Source: Bacteroidota bacterium (GTDB lineage: Bacteria; Bacteroidota; Ignavibacteria; Kryptoniales; JAKASW01). From it: a DNA stretch of 64,000 nucleotides. Under the pieces are notes generated by a model. That model was given only the letters and a program-made list of their open reading frames with translations, was not told the origin of the DNA and did not search any database. The position numbers were made by a program, and so were the translations under genes. Shown here in pieces: positions 38,264 through 47,055 of this stretch; positions within the stretch are counted from its first letter, which is position 1; each line of letters opens with the position of its first letter. The DNA is taken from positions 33,947-97,946 of the forward strand of contig JAJZVO010000009.1 of the NCBI GenBank assembly GCA_021845665.1. Direction: 5' to 3'.

Positions 38264-38830
38264 CGTTTACCCCGGGTTACACCGCCGCACATCACGGCAG
38301 ACTTGAGACATGGGAATAGAAGAGACAAGCCGACGGACTGTCTCGAAGGGACGGTGATGTAATCGGGTGTAATGCGCGACATGACGAGCATTAGATCGTT
38401 TCCCGAAAAGAGAACTCACTCGAATGCGGATAGGCGAAAAAACCGTGGGCCTCCGGGAGTACCTTGAGAGATACCCCGCGGAGACCGCGCCGTGCAATCG
38501 AGGGAGAATGCAAAGACCAGGATGGTAGATTGCCTTTCGAAAGGGCCAGCCTGACACCGATCGATTTTCCAAATCCAGAAGAAACAGTAACAAGAAATCT
38601 CAACTCAGATGCTCGCCTCCTGCTTGGGTGACGGTTTGAGAAATGGAGCACACAAAAGCGACAGAAACTACCGTATCGCAACTTTGATGATCAAACGGCT
38701 CCGACGAGGCTGTAATTTGAGTAAGATGGCACCCGAGGAATTTTGGGAACGCATTTCAGGGTGGAAATGACCAAAAGTGAGCGGCGCAGGACCACTTGAA
38801 ATTCACTCAAATTACATTCAAATTTTCAAA
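38264..38830. other. Long leader upstream of the pectinesterase gene
   Basis: About 570 bases without a credible gene between the operator and the CE8 start. Short open frames exist but have no ribosome site or recognisable protein. If the promoter at 38879-38907 is right, this is an unusually long untranslated leader. Confidence 0.5.
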
Positions 38831-38861
38831 TTATCGTTCACTTGAACGATAACTTAACCGA
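38831..38861 (-). promoter_or_regulatory. LacI-type operator upstream of the CE8 operon
   Basis: Perfect palindrome TTATCGTTCA-CT-TGAACGATAA (38831-38852) followed by ACTTAACCGA. 26 of 31 bases are identical to the site at 56466-56496, and the central 15-mer follows ACTTRAMCGRTWACT, shared with the site near lacI. It starts 18 bases downstream of a -10 box, a repressing position. A second TAAGTTATCG half-site adjoins at 38860-38869. Confidence 0.8.
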
Positions 38862-38878
38862 TAACTTAATGACGCCTT

Positions 38879-38907
38879 AGTTTACACTCACTGCATGTAA
38901 ATGTCAA
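38879..38907 (-). promoter_or_regulatory. Promoter of the CE8-esterase operon
   Basis: Minus strand -35 TTGACA (38907-38902), 17-base spacer, -10 TAAACT (38884-38879). The operator starts just downstream. The same arrangement recurs at 56501-56529. Confidence 0.7.
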
Positions 38908-38938
38908 GCACTTTCTTTGCGGTATCTGACTAACTTTC

Positions 38939-39589
38939 CTACTTCGGCAGGTCATTCAGCCCTTTCCAGATGGCATTCGCTATTTGCTGTTGCCCTGCCT
39001 CATTCGGATGAAGTCCGTCTGCATAGTTTGCGGGGGAAACAACTCTGAGCAACGAGATAAAACCCACAGAGTCTTCTCTGGCCACTTGCCTGTAACCTCT
39101 GTCGAGAGCGATGAGTGACATCTCAGTGTTCCAGTTGTACTTTTTCCTGATGTTGAGAGGCGACATTGACTTGACGTTGATTTCGCTTGGCGAAAGTATT
39201 ACTACCCTTGCTCCCGGGGCAACTTCTCGAATCTTACTTATCATCCATTTCACATTCTTGATACAATTCGCGACCATGCTGTCGTTGCCGTCCTTCAGAT
39301 CATTTACACCGAGGAAAATCAGGAACATGTCGGCATTCTTGTAGCTCCTTAAGACCGGAAGTATCTCCTCCCTGTCAGCTGTCTTCCTGCCATTCCTTCC
39401 CTCATTCACGAAGTCGGCTCCCTCGTGTTCCTTTGAAAGAAGGTATACCCAGCTGTTCCCGTTGACCTTGGCCCCATGCGTGATCGAATCGCCGAAACAC
39501 ACGATGGTCCCTTTTACCTTGCTGTTCATTACAAACGCGGATATTCCCATCATTCCGGCCAAAGCTAGCGCAATGCTTAACTTCTCCAT
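38939..39589 (-). CDS. SGNH/GDSL hydrolase, probable (rhamno)galacturonan acetylesterase
   Basis: 216 residues with a short N-terminal hydrophobic segment. All four SGNH blocks are present: S35 (FGDSITHG), G65 (NEGRNG), N96 (LGVNDLKD), D191 and H194 (DGLHPNE). Family members in pectin loci deacetylate rhamnogalacturonan or xylan side groups. It ends the lacI-eda-kdgK-GH43 run and stops 32 bases before the CE8 promoter. The substrate is inferred from location. Confidence 0.88.
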   Translation of the reverse strand: MEKLSIALALAGMMGISAFVMNSKVKGTIVCFGDSITHGAKVNGNSWVYLLSKEHEGADFVNEGRNGRKTADREEILPVLRSYKNADMFLIFLGVNDLKDGNDSMVANCIKNVKWMISKIREVAPGARVVILSPSEINVKSMSPLNIRKKYNWNTEMSLIALDRGYRQVAREDSVGFISLLRVVSPANYADGLHPNEAGQQQIANAIWKGLNDLPK

Positions 39590-39702
39590 TATTACTCCTC
39601 AGCGGCTTTTGTTCTTATGTTGTTGAACGACGCGAAATATCTTGATAGATTTCGCTCGCAGCTTCCCTCCAGATGAAACCGGAAGGGTCTGTTCGCGGAT
39701 TT

Positions 39703-41337
39703 TCACCGTACCCTGAACCAGTCGAAGTCAGCATAACCGGAATCATCGAATTTTTTCTTGCCAACGCAGAATATTCCAAGCTTGGCACCAATCCAGCGAC
39801 CTGGCTTCGCGGTAAACGTCCCGGGCACTTCGATGAAGTATCGGCCGTCATAACTGTAGCTGAACCGACAAACCGCACCGCAGGAAACCGATACTCGGAG
39901 ATAAACTGTCGAGTCCGGCGCTACGCCGAGTCGAGCCAACGTTTCGGGCTTGCCCCTGTCCGCGTGTTCGCAGACAGCATAGACCATGTAAAGCCCGTTT
40001 TCTTCCCTCTCGAGTGAGAGACTCGCATAACTCGAACCTAGTACGATGAGGCCCGCCCTGTCCCCCAACGACAAAGGAGCAAACGTAAGCTTTGCCGTCG
40101 CGGTGAAGATCTCAGCAGGGAATTTCTGCGAGAGGATATTGGGAACCGTCCAGAAATTCTTAGAGCAGTCCGGGATAGCATAAAGCCGGAGAAAGCCAAG
40201 ATTCCCTGCGGGGAAGGCCCAGGTAGGTTGGGGATTTGCCTGCCATTGCCACTGCAACCCGATGCTCTCTTCGTTGAACTCGTCCGAAGTCTGCGGAACT
40301 TCAACGGGAAAATTCTTACCCACATGTGGCCGCCGATATCTGAGGACCGGTTCACCTATGGTGTTGCCGGGCCGCACCTTCCCTATTTCCGGCCAGCCAT
40401 TGTTCCACCTCATCGGCTCAAGGTAATCAACGCGTCCGTAGGCACCTCTGTCTTGAAAATGTATGAACCACGATTGTCCGCCCGGCGTCTCGACCCAGGC
40501 ACCCTGGTGCGGCCCATTGACGGAAGTGTTTCCCTGGTGAAGCACTACTCTCCGTTCATAAGGTCCATAGATATTCTTCGATCTAAGGACTACCTGCCAG
40601 CCGTCAGTCACTCCGCCTGCGGGAGCGAAAATATAATAATACCCTTTGCGCTTGTATAGCTTCGGGCCCTCGATTGTCGGATCAACTCCGTGACCGTCAT
40701 AGACTATGGCGCCGTTGTCGACAACTCTTGTTCCCCCGCTATTCATGAGGTTAAGTACCAACACGCTTTTTATCCCGGCGCGGCTCCCGGCAAAAGCGTG
40801 AATGAGGTAAGCCTTCCCGTCAGAGTCCCAGAACGGGCACGGATCTTCGAGTCCCTTTCCACCCATCACAAGGACCGGTTTTGACCATGGCCCGCGTGGG
40901 TTCGCCGCCGTCACCAGGAACATTCCATAGTCGGGGTCGGGGTAATAAACGAAGAACTTGCCGTCGTGAAAACGAATTGCGGGAGCCCAGACGCCGTCGC
41001 CCGGATGAACGGATTCGTAATGATGGTACGGCGGCAGCCTCTTCAGGGCATGACCGACGATCTTCCAGTTGACAAGGTCTTTCGATTCGAGTATCGGAAG
41101 TCCCGGAATCTGAGTGAAGCTTGAGGCGACGAGGTAATAAGTTCTCCCCTTTCTGCATACATCCGGGTCGGAGTAATCCGCAAAGATAATCGGGTTGCGA
41201 TATTCGCCCTGCCCAACATCGGGGACCCAGGGCCCTCTCTCCAAAGCAGGCGCATCCTGTGATAAGGCCCGACAAGCGAGGCCGTCAACGATCAGGAAGA
41301 CCGACAGAAATAGAACCAAGCGCCTTAAAGGGATCAT
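39703..41337 (-). CDS. GH43-family glycosidase with C-terminal jelly-roll domain
   Basis: About 544 residues from ATG 41337; the frame stays open upstream to 41439 but into the kdgK coding region. Signal peptide MIPLRRLVLFLSVFLIVDGL. The five-bladed propeller has the GH43 acids D57 (YSDPDV), D165 (LEDPCPFWD) and E223 (TIEGPKL). Residues ~350-544 (DEFNEESIGLQWQWQANPQP, NGLYMVYAVCEH) form a concanavalin-like domain as in GH43 beta-xylosidase types. Likely removes arabinose, xylose or galactose from pectin side chains in the periplasm. Confidence 0.9.
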   Translation of the reverse strand: MIPLRRLVLFLSVFLIVDGLACRALSQDAPALERGPWVPDVGQGEYRNPIIFADYSDPDVCRKGRTYYLVASSFTQIPGLPILESKDLVNWKIVGHALKRLPPYHHYESVHPGDGVWAPAIRFHDGKFFVYYPDPDYGMFLVTAANPRGPWSKPVLVMGGKGLEDPCPFWDSDGKAYLIHAFAGSRAGIKSVLVLNLMNSGGTRVVDNGAIVYDGHGVDPTIEGPKLYKRKGYYYIFAPAGGVTDGWQVVLRSKNIYGPYERRVVLHQGNTSVNGPHQGAWVETPGGQSWFIHFQDRGAYGRVDYLEPMRWNNGWPEIGKVRPGNTIGEPVLRYRRPHVGKNFPVEVPQTSDEFNEESIGLQWQWQANPQPTWAFPAGNLGFLRLYAIPDCSKNFWTVPNILSQKFPAEIFTATAKLTFAPLSLGDRAGLIVLGSSYASLSLEREENGLYMVYAVCEHADRGKPETLARLGVAPDSTVYLRVSVSCGAVCRFSYSYDGRYFIEVPGTFTAKPGRWIGAKLGIFCVGKKKFDDSGYADFDWFRVR

Positions 41338-41386
41338 GTCTGAAATGTTTTGACCTTTCGAGAATGGGCCTTGGAAAGGTGAGATG

Positions 41387-42421
41387 TTATCTCTCGACCC
41401 TGCCGGATCCGCTCCCCTTTGCGAGTTTCTCGACCTCATCCGCCGTCACCAGATTGAAATCTCCCGGTATGGTCTGCTTGAGACACGAAGCCGCCACGGC
41501 GAATTCGAGCGCATCCCTGGTATTTTTGTTCTTAACGAGACCGTATATCAGTCCGCCGGCGAATGAATCTCCGCCCCCTACCCTGTCCACAATTTGTACG
41601 TCGTATCGCTTGGACCGGTAAGGCTCCCTGCAGTCCGCCTCATCGTGTAGGACGGCGCTCCACCCGTTCCTCGAAGCGGAATAGCTCTCGCGAAGCGTAA
41701 TCGCGACCGACTTGAAGCCGAACTTTTCCTTCAGCTTCCTTGCCAGATCGAAGTACCCGCGCTCGTCAAGCTCCGCGCTATCGACATTCGTCGATGCTGC
41801 GTGTAAGCCGAGGCTCTTCTCCGCGTCTTCTTCGTTTGCAATGCAGACGTCGACATATTCCATCAACGGAATCATTACGGCCTGGGCTTCTTTGGTGGTC
41901 CAGAGCTTGGCGCGGTAGTTCAGGTCCGCGCTGATGATCGCGCCACTCTTTTTGGCAGCCTCGCAGGCTGTCATGAGAGTTTCCTGCACTTTAGGGCCGA
42001 GCGCGGGCGTAATCCCCGTCCAATGAAACCACTTCGCACCAGAAAACACTTTCCCCCAATCGAGTTCATCCTTTCCCAGCTCCGTGACCGCGGAATTCGA
42101 TCTATCGTAAATCACCTTGGAAGCTCTCTGGCTTGCGCCCGTCTCAAGGAAATAGATTCCCAACCTTTCGCCTCCGCGGACTATGTATTCCGTCCGCACT
42201 CCGAATCGACGCAGGCTGTTTACTGCGAATTGTCCTATTTCATGCTTCGGGAGCTTCGAGATGAAATAACTTTCGAGACCGTAGTTGGCAAGCGACACCG
42301 CCACATTCGCCTCGCCTCCGCCGTAATTGATGTCGAATTGCGCCGACTGAACAAACCTCGAATATCCGGGAGTAGAAAGCCGGAGCATTATCTCTCCCAT
42401 TGTAACGACTTTCTCAGACAT
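41387..42421 (-). CDS. kdgK: 2-keto-3-deoxygluconate kinase
   Basis: 344 residues, PfkB fold. MGEIMLRLSTPGYSRF and the glycine-rich GGGEANVAVSLANYGL lie at the N-terminus; the ATP and catalytic site DRVGGGDSFAGG is near residue 283. It phosphorylates KDG to KDPG, where the saturated and unsaturated galacturonate routes meet. AAGG lies eight bases before the ATG. It is 61 bases downstream of eda. Confidence 0.95.
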   Translation of the reverse strand: MSEKVVTMGEIMLRLSTPGYSRFVQSAQFDINYGGGEANVAVSLANYGLESYFISKLPKHEIGQFAVNSLRRFGVRTEYIVRGGERLGIYFLETGASQRASKVIYDRSNSAVTELGKDELDWGKVFSGAKWFHWTGITPALGPKVQETLMTACEAAKKSGAIISADLNYRAKLWTTKEAQAVMIPLMEYVDVCIANEEDAEKSLGLHAASTNVDSAELDERGYFDLARKLKEKFGFKSVAITLRESYSASRNGWSAVLHDEADCREPYRSKRYDVQIVDRVGGGDSFAGGLIYGLVKNKNTRDALEFAVAASCLKQTIPGDFNLVTADEVEKLAKGSGSGRVER

Positions 42422-42482
42422 GTTAGCTACCTTGAAGCTCGTGAAAATAAAAAGATACAGCTCAACAACGTAGATGTAAACT

Positions 42483-43142
42483 TCATGAAACCTTCATCTC
42501 CTGCCTGGCTCTTATGATGCTTTCCATCAAAGTCTTTGCATTCTCAGTCAAAACATGGTACTTGCCGGAGTTGATTGCTTTCTTGTCGAGAAGGGCCGAG
42601 CCGACACCCACCGCGCACGCCCCCGACTTAAGCCATTCGCCGGCGTTGGTTAGAGTTACACCACCGGTCGGCATCATTTTTAGGTGCGGCATCGGTGCGA
42701 GGACGCCTCTGAAGAAAGCCATGCCCACTACATCGGCAGGGAATATCTTCACGATATCTGCACCGGCTTCATACGCGGTCTGAATCTCCGTTGGCGTGAA
42801 CGCTCCGGGCATGGCAGGTACGTCGCCTCTGTGTGCGACATCCACGATCTCCTTCTTGAATATCGGGCTGACCACGTATCTCGCGCCGGAATCGATCGCC
42901 TTCTGTGCCGTTTCAGCATTCAGCACGGAGCCGACGCCGATATTCATGTAGCTGCCTATTTCCCTGTTCGCCTCATCTATGACCTTGATGGCGTTCGGCA
43001 CTGTCATGGTTATTTCGATGCCGGCAACACCGCCAGCATAAATAGCTTCCGCCACTTTAATCAACTTGCCGGGATCGGCCAGCCGAATTACGGCGACGGC
43101 TCCTCCGTCAATTACTTTCTTTACAATTTCTTCCCTTGACAT
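42483..43142 (-). CDS. eda: KDPG/KHG aldolase
   Basis: 219 residues, the standard length. Catalytic E43 (GIEITMT) and the Schiff-base lysine K132 (GADIVKIFPAD) are intact, as is the phosphate loop MPTGGV. It splits 2-keto-3-deoxy-6-phosphogluconate into pyruvate and glyceraldehyde 3-phosphate, the last step of the pathway encoded here. 390 bases separate it from lacI. Confidence 0.96.
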   Translation of the reverse strand: MSREEIVKKVIDGGAVAVIRLADPGKLIKVAEAIYAGGVAGIEITMTVPNAIKVIDEANREIGSYMNIGVGSVLNAETAQKAIDSGARYVVSPIFKKEIVDVAHRGDVPAMPGAFTPTEIQTAYEAGADIVKIFPADVVGMAFFRGVLAPMPHLKMMPTGGVTLTNAGEWLKSGACAVGVGSALLDKKAINSGKYHVLTENAKTLMESIIRARQEMKVS

Positions 43143-43532
43143 CTGAATTTACCTGTCGAGATTTATTGACAAATATCGGGACGCGCAGTTCTTGATTTGA
43201 CGGCGGGTTCTCCCCCTCGCAATGAAGTAACTGCGCTTCCCATTCTCATAATGCACTTAAGATAACAAATACAAATTTCAAATCGATGCGGGTGAACACA
43301 GAAGTGACACGCCGTCACGGATGAACGAAAACATTGAGAGATCGGCAATGATTTGTCAAAGTCTACGTTTGCCGTTGCCTGCCAGACAGATGCTAAAGAG
43401 TTCACAGAGATCCACAGAGGGAAGAATTACTCTCATTGTATCTCTGTGATGCTCTGTGTTTCTCTGTGAAATGTTCAAAACCAAGCCATGGCCGCGGAGA
43501 ACTTCATGGGACCGGAGAGTCCCCATCATGGG
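43143..43532. other. Intergenic region between lacI and eda with CACAGAG repeat
   Basis: No gene is seen. Bases 43391-43470 hold an imperfect inverted repeat of TTCACAGAGA.CCACAGAGG and CTCTGTG.TTTCTCTGTGAA, a widespread kind of intergenic repeat in bacterial genomes; a remnant of the same kind lies near 59475-59530. A loose, shortened match to the LacI site (ACTTAAGATAAC) is at 43255-43266. Confidence 0.55.
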
Positions 43533-44582
43533 TCACTTCGCGGAAGAAATTACCGCGTTCTTTTTCCGCAAGCACGTATCCCGCATGACAAGCTCCGTCG
43601 GCACTTCGATATGCTTGGGGAGGTACTCATCAGACTCGCCGATATGTTCGATGATGAGATCCACCGCCACCTTCCCGAGCGTGGCGGTAGGCTGGTCCAC
43701 ATAGCTGAGGGCAGGCTTGAGAAACTTATTTATGCTGGCGCTGCCGAAGCAGATAATATCCAGATCATCCGGAATCCTTACCCCCACCTCTGCGGCGGCT
43801 GCGTAGACCCCGAGGGCAACAGGGTATGTCACGGCGAAGATGAACTCCGGCATTCTACCGCTTTTGTATAATTTCATAAATCCCTGATAACCGTCGTCCT
43901 CTCCGAAACCTCCGTGGACAACCCAGTCAGGATCTATCTCGAGACCGCGTCGCTTCATAGCTTCAACGTACCCCTCGTATCTTCGCCTCCCAATATTAAT
44001 CTCAGTGAACCCGCCTATGTGTGCGATCTTGGTATACCCATTATCTATCGCAAGCTCAATGGCTTTGATGGCTCCACCTTTGTCATCGACAGTCACCTGG
44101 CTCGTTCCATCAACAGGCATGACCCTATCCATAAAAACAAGCGGCACGTCGCGGCTGACCACTTTCTCAAAAATGGTTTTGTCTTTCGTCTGTTGCGTGA
44201 TCGAGATTATGAGCCCGTCAACTCTCATAGCCATCAGAGTCTCGATATGCTTTCTTTCTCTCTCCACGTTTTCCTGAGATACTGTCAGGGCTATGTCAAA
44301 ATTATTATAGAACGCCTGATCGTAGATCGACTCTATCAGTGAGCTGAAAAAGAAGTGAGCAATCTTTGGAACTACGACACCGATAGTGTTCGACTTCCGG
44401 GAGGAAAGATTTCTCGCGGCGAAGTTAGGGGTGTACCCCAATTCTTCGGCTACTTTCTTGACGAGCTTGGTAGTCTCCCTCGAAATATCGGGATGTCCTC
44501 TAAGTGCTTTAGAAACGGTGACTTTCGACACGTTGAGCTGCTTCGCGATATCGCTCAGCGTAACGTGCGGCTTCCTGTTCAA
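43533..44582 (-). CDS. LacI-family regulator of the pectin locus
   Basis: 349 residues. The LacI DNA-binding head is clear: VTLSDIAKQLNVSKVTVSKA (8-27), hinge near RNLSSRKSNTIGVV, then a periplasmic-binding-protein-like ligand domain. It starts with TTG; the ribosome site AAGGAG lies seven bases upstream, which fixes the start. A 17-bp site of the shared operator type lies 27-44 bases before the start, so it probably represses itself and the pectin operons. KDG or a related intermediate is the likely inducer, by analogy with KdgR-type control. Confidence 0.92.
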   Translation of the reverse strand: MNRKPHVTLSDIAKQLNVSKVTVSKALRGHPDISRETTKLVKKVAEELGYTPNFAARNLSSRKSNTIGVVVPKIAHFFFSSLIESIYDQAFYNNFDIALTVSQENVERERKHIETLMAMRVDGLIISITQQTKDKTIFEKVVSRDVPLVFMDRVMPVDGTSQVTVDDKGGAIKAIELAIDNGYTKIAHIGGFTEINIGRRRYEGYVEAMKRRGLEIDPDWVVHGGFGEDDGYQGFMKLYKSGRMPEFIFAVTYPVALGVYAAAAEVGVRIPDDLDIICFGSASINKFLKPALSYVDQPTATLGKVAVDLIIEHIGESDEYLPKHIEVPTELVMRDTCLRKKNAVISSAK

Positions 44583-44608
44583 AATCCCACTCCTTGTTGG
44601 GTTAAAAT

Positions 44609-44625
44609 GTAACTTGACCGGTTAC
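44609..44625. promoter_or_regulatory. LacI-type operator in front of lacI
   Basis: GTAAC (44609-44613) and GTTAC (44621-44625) form inverted arms around TTGACCG. The 15-mer ACTTGACCGGTTACT (44612-44626) matches the shared pattern ACTTRAMCGRTWACT; 11 of 15 positions are identical in all three sites of the window. Confidence 0.7.
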
Positions 44626-44699
44626 TATGCAAAAAATTAGCATACTTCGGCATGATTTCATACACTTACGACTACAAACTCGCTGATTCGGCATCCCAT

Positions 44700-46109
44700 T
44701 CAAAGGTTATAGGCCTTCTTGACCAGGTCATAAGCAAGCGCCTTCCCCATCGATTTCGCTTCCTCCTTTGATACGATGTATCTGGCAACCAGACCCGCAA
44801 GAAAATTCGAGTCCATCCTCCTCGCCAGATCGTGCCTTGCCGGAATTGAAAGGAACGCGCGTGTATCGTCGGTGAATCCCACCGTATTGTATATCCCGGC
44901 AGTCTCTGTAACATTTTGCCTGTACCTGGTCATTCCCTGAATACTGTCGTGGAACCACCAGGAAGCACCTAGCCTCACAGCGGGATAGTGACCAGCAATT
45001 GGAGCGAGCTCGCGAGAATATGTAGTCTCATCGAGAGTGAAGAGGACCGTCTTGAACTTCGGATTGTTTCCAAACTCGTTTAGAAATTCCTGCATGTTCC
45101 GGGTATACTCGGTCTGAATCGGTATGTCGCCACCCTTGTCGAGTCCGAACCTGTCGAAGACCTGCCGGTTGTGATTCCGAAGGGCGCCTGCATGTATCTG
45201 CATCACGAGACCGTCCTCGACACTCATGCGAGCCATTTCCATCAGCATGTTCGCCGTGAACGCCGCGGCATCTTTATCCGTCGACTCTCCTTTGAGTGCC
45301 CGCTGGAAAATCGCATCGGCTTCGATTTGAGACAACCTGTGCGCGTATGGGGTTTCTACTCCCTGGTCCGTCGACACTGCGCCGTAGGTCTTGAAATACT
45401 CCCGCCTGTTCTCAAGCGCCTTTATGTACGTCTTGTAGTCATGAACATCGATACCGGTCACTTTACCGATGCCAGCTATTTCCGCTTTCCATTTTGTGGA
45501 ATTGATATTGACGGCCGCATCCGGCCTGAAACAGGGGATCACTCGCTTCTTCCATCCCGACTCTTTGATCTTCTTGTGTGACTCCAACGGATCGGACGGA
45601 GAATCGGTCGTCGTAAGGACTTCTATATTGAACTTCTCGAAGAGAGTCCTCGGCAGAAACTCTTTGGTCTTCAGCTTCTCGACCATCTGGTCGTAAATTT
45701 CCATCGCGTTTCGCGAGTCCAAGGCTTCGGATATCCCGAACACTTCGACAAGCTCGTGAGTAAGCCAAACTCCCGTCGGCGTGCCCGCAAATAGATAAAA
45801 ATTATCCCCGAATATTTGCCATATCTTCCTGTGGTCCTTCTCGACCAGAGTTCCATCGACGGTCGGGATACCCAACGATTCGAGAGAGATGCCCTGCGAA
45901 TAAAGCATTCGATAGATATAATGGTCCGGAATTATGATGAGCTCAGTCGGATCAGGAAACGGCTGATTGTCCGCAAGCATCTTCGCCTCGACATGCCCGT
46001 GCGGACTCAGAATAGGAAGGTCCTTCACGTTAAGATACAATTCGTATGCAGTCTTCCTTATGCTCTCTTCAGGATCGAAAAAACGGTAATCGTCTAATAC
46101 GCTCTTCAT
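44700..46109 (-). CDS. uxaC: Uronate isomerase
   Basis: 469 residues, full length. It isomerises D-galacturonate to D-tagaturonate (and glucuronate to fructuronate) in the cytoplasm. Metal-site text LSPHGHVEAKML and the family motifs PTELIIIPDHYIYRML and LASWWFHDSIQGM-like (LGASWWFHDSIQGM) are present. With UxaE at 19.1 kb it gives fructuronate. It lies 70 bases downstream of the DUF4350-like gene and just upstream of lacI. Confidence 0.96.
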   Translation of the reverse strand: MKSVLDDYRFFDPEESIRKTAYELYLNVKDLPILSPHGHVEAKMLADNQPFPDPTELIIIPDHYIYRMLYSQGISLESLGIPTVDGTLVEKDHRKIWQIFGDNFYLFAGTPTGVWLTHELVEVFGISEALDSRNAMEIYDQMVEKLKTKEFLPRTLFEKFNIEVLTTTDSPSDPLESHKKIKESGWKKRVIPCFRPDAAVNINSTKWKAEIAGIGKVTGIDVHDYKTYIKALENRREYFKTYGAVSTDQGVETPYAHRLSQIEADAIFQRALKGESTDKDAAAFTANMLMEMARMSVEDGLVMQIHAGALRNHNRQVFDRFGLDKGGDIPIQTEYTRNMQEFLNEFGNNPKFKTVLFTLDETTYSRELAPIAGHYPAVRLGASWWFHDSIQGMTRYRQNVTETAGIYNTVGFTDDTRAFLSIPARHDLARRMDSNFLAGLVARYIVSKEEAKSMGKALAYDLVKKAYNL

Positions 46110-46179
46110 TTTCGTGTTCGCTTTCTTTCATCATTTCAGGATAATCGATGGATCACCGGCACAAAAGCTTGATCAAAAT

Positions 46180-47013
46180 TCAATCTCTCTTTAAAGAACT
46201 TGATTTTGAAAGCAGCCACATGAACAGGCTCCGTGCCGCATCATAGTTGTCGAAGCTCCTCGGCAACTTGTGATCGTCTATGTATTCGTTATAAAACCAA
46301 GGATCTCCGACGGCGAAGACAAACCCTTTGCCGACATGCGCAGATGCCATAATAATGTCACCACGGTTGATAAGGTCGGCCTTTGCCGGCTTCGTTATCG
46401 CAAGCGTGCTGATCTCTTTAAGATAAATCTTGTGTACTCCTTCGAACATCTGGATCTTCGGAAGATTGGAGAACGCACCGACTTGAAAATCCATTCCGAT
46501 GACGTCGTTCCTGCTGTCTTCGTTGAAGTGAAGTCCGAAGTTCGAGGCAAGGCGGTTGAGATGCTTGAACTCACAATTTCCGCTATCGTTGGCAAATAGG
46601 GCGAGGACTCCACCTCTTTTCACCCACGACACTATTGAACTGATCTCCGGATCGGTAATGTAATGAGGATGATTCGTTTCCTCCGGAGTGTCGGGGTCGA
46701 CTATTATGTAGATGCTCGCACTGTCCAAGACGTTCCTGCTCGGGGTCACTCGCGACTCTGTAATTTTCGCACCGAGCCTTTTAATTATTCCGCCCAGTTT
46801 CGAGTAACCAGTGTTCGCCGTATCTTCCCAGATATAGTGGAAGCGGATCTCTTTGCCGCCCTTGGTCTTTTTCCACTCGTTATTGTGGTAGCAGTCCAGG
46901 CAAACGACCTTCAGCTTGCCGGTTTTGGACGCGTCAGACGCACTCCAGCCGACGATGAAGGCGAACAGCCCTACGATCGCCATCACAAATGAGATATTCT
47001 TTATTCTATTCAT
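46180..47013 (-). CDS. Exported DUF4350-like protein next to GH105
   Basis: 277 residues with an N-terminal hydrophobic segment (FVMAIVGLFAFIVGWSAS). The body looks like the DUF4350/class-I amidotransferase-like fold: YIIVDPDTPEETN, VSWVKRGGVLALFANDSGNC, ASAHVGKGFVFAVGDPWFYN. No catalytic Cys triad is visible, so it is probably not an amidotransferase. In other pectin loci this domain is found beside or fused to GH105, as here (42 bases apart), so a helper role for unsaturated rhamnogalacturonide cleavage is plausible but unproven. Confidence 0.7.
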   Translation of the reverse strand: MNRIKNISFVMAIVGLFAFIVGWSASDASKTGKLKVVCLDCYHNNEWKKTKGGKEIRFHYIWEDTANTGYSKLGGIIKRLGAKITESRVTPSRNVLDSASIYIIVDPDTPEETNHPHYITDPEISSIVSWVKRGGVLALFANDSGNCEFKHLNRLASNFGLHFNEDSRNDVIGMDFQVGAFSNLPKIQMFEGVHKIYLKEISTLAITKPAKADLINRGDIIMASAHVGKGFVFAVGDPWFYNEYIDDHKLPRSFDNYDAARSLFMWLLSKSSSLKRD

Positions 47014-47055
47014 ATTGCTAAAAGCCTTCGCTCACTCAGTGTCGAGTCTCCACGC

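Noticed and set aside
38267..38593. 108-residue minus-strand open frame in the CE8 leader
   Set aside because: No ribosome site, no family resemblance and biased, Arg/Ser-rich translation.
43391..43470. CRISPR-like repeats
   Set aside because: The CACAGAG arms are inverted, short and not regularly spaced; there are no unique spacers and no cas genes.
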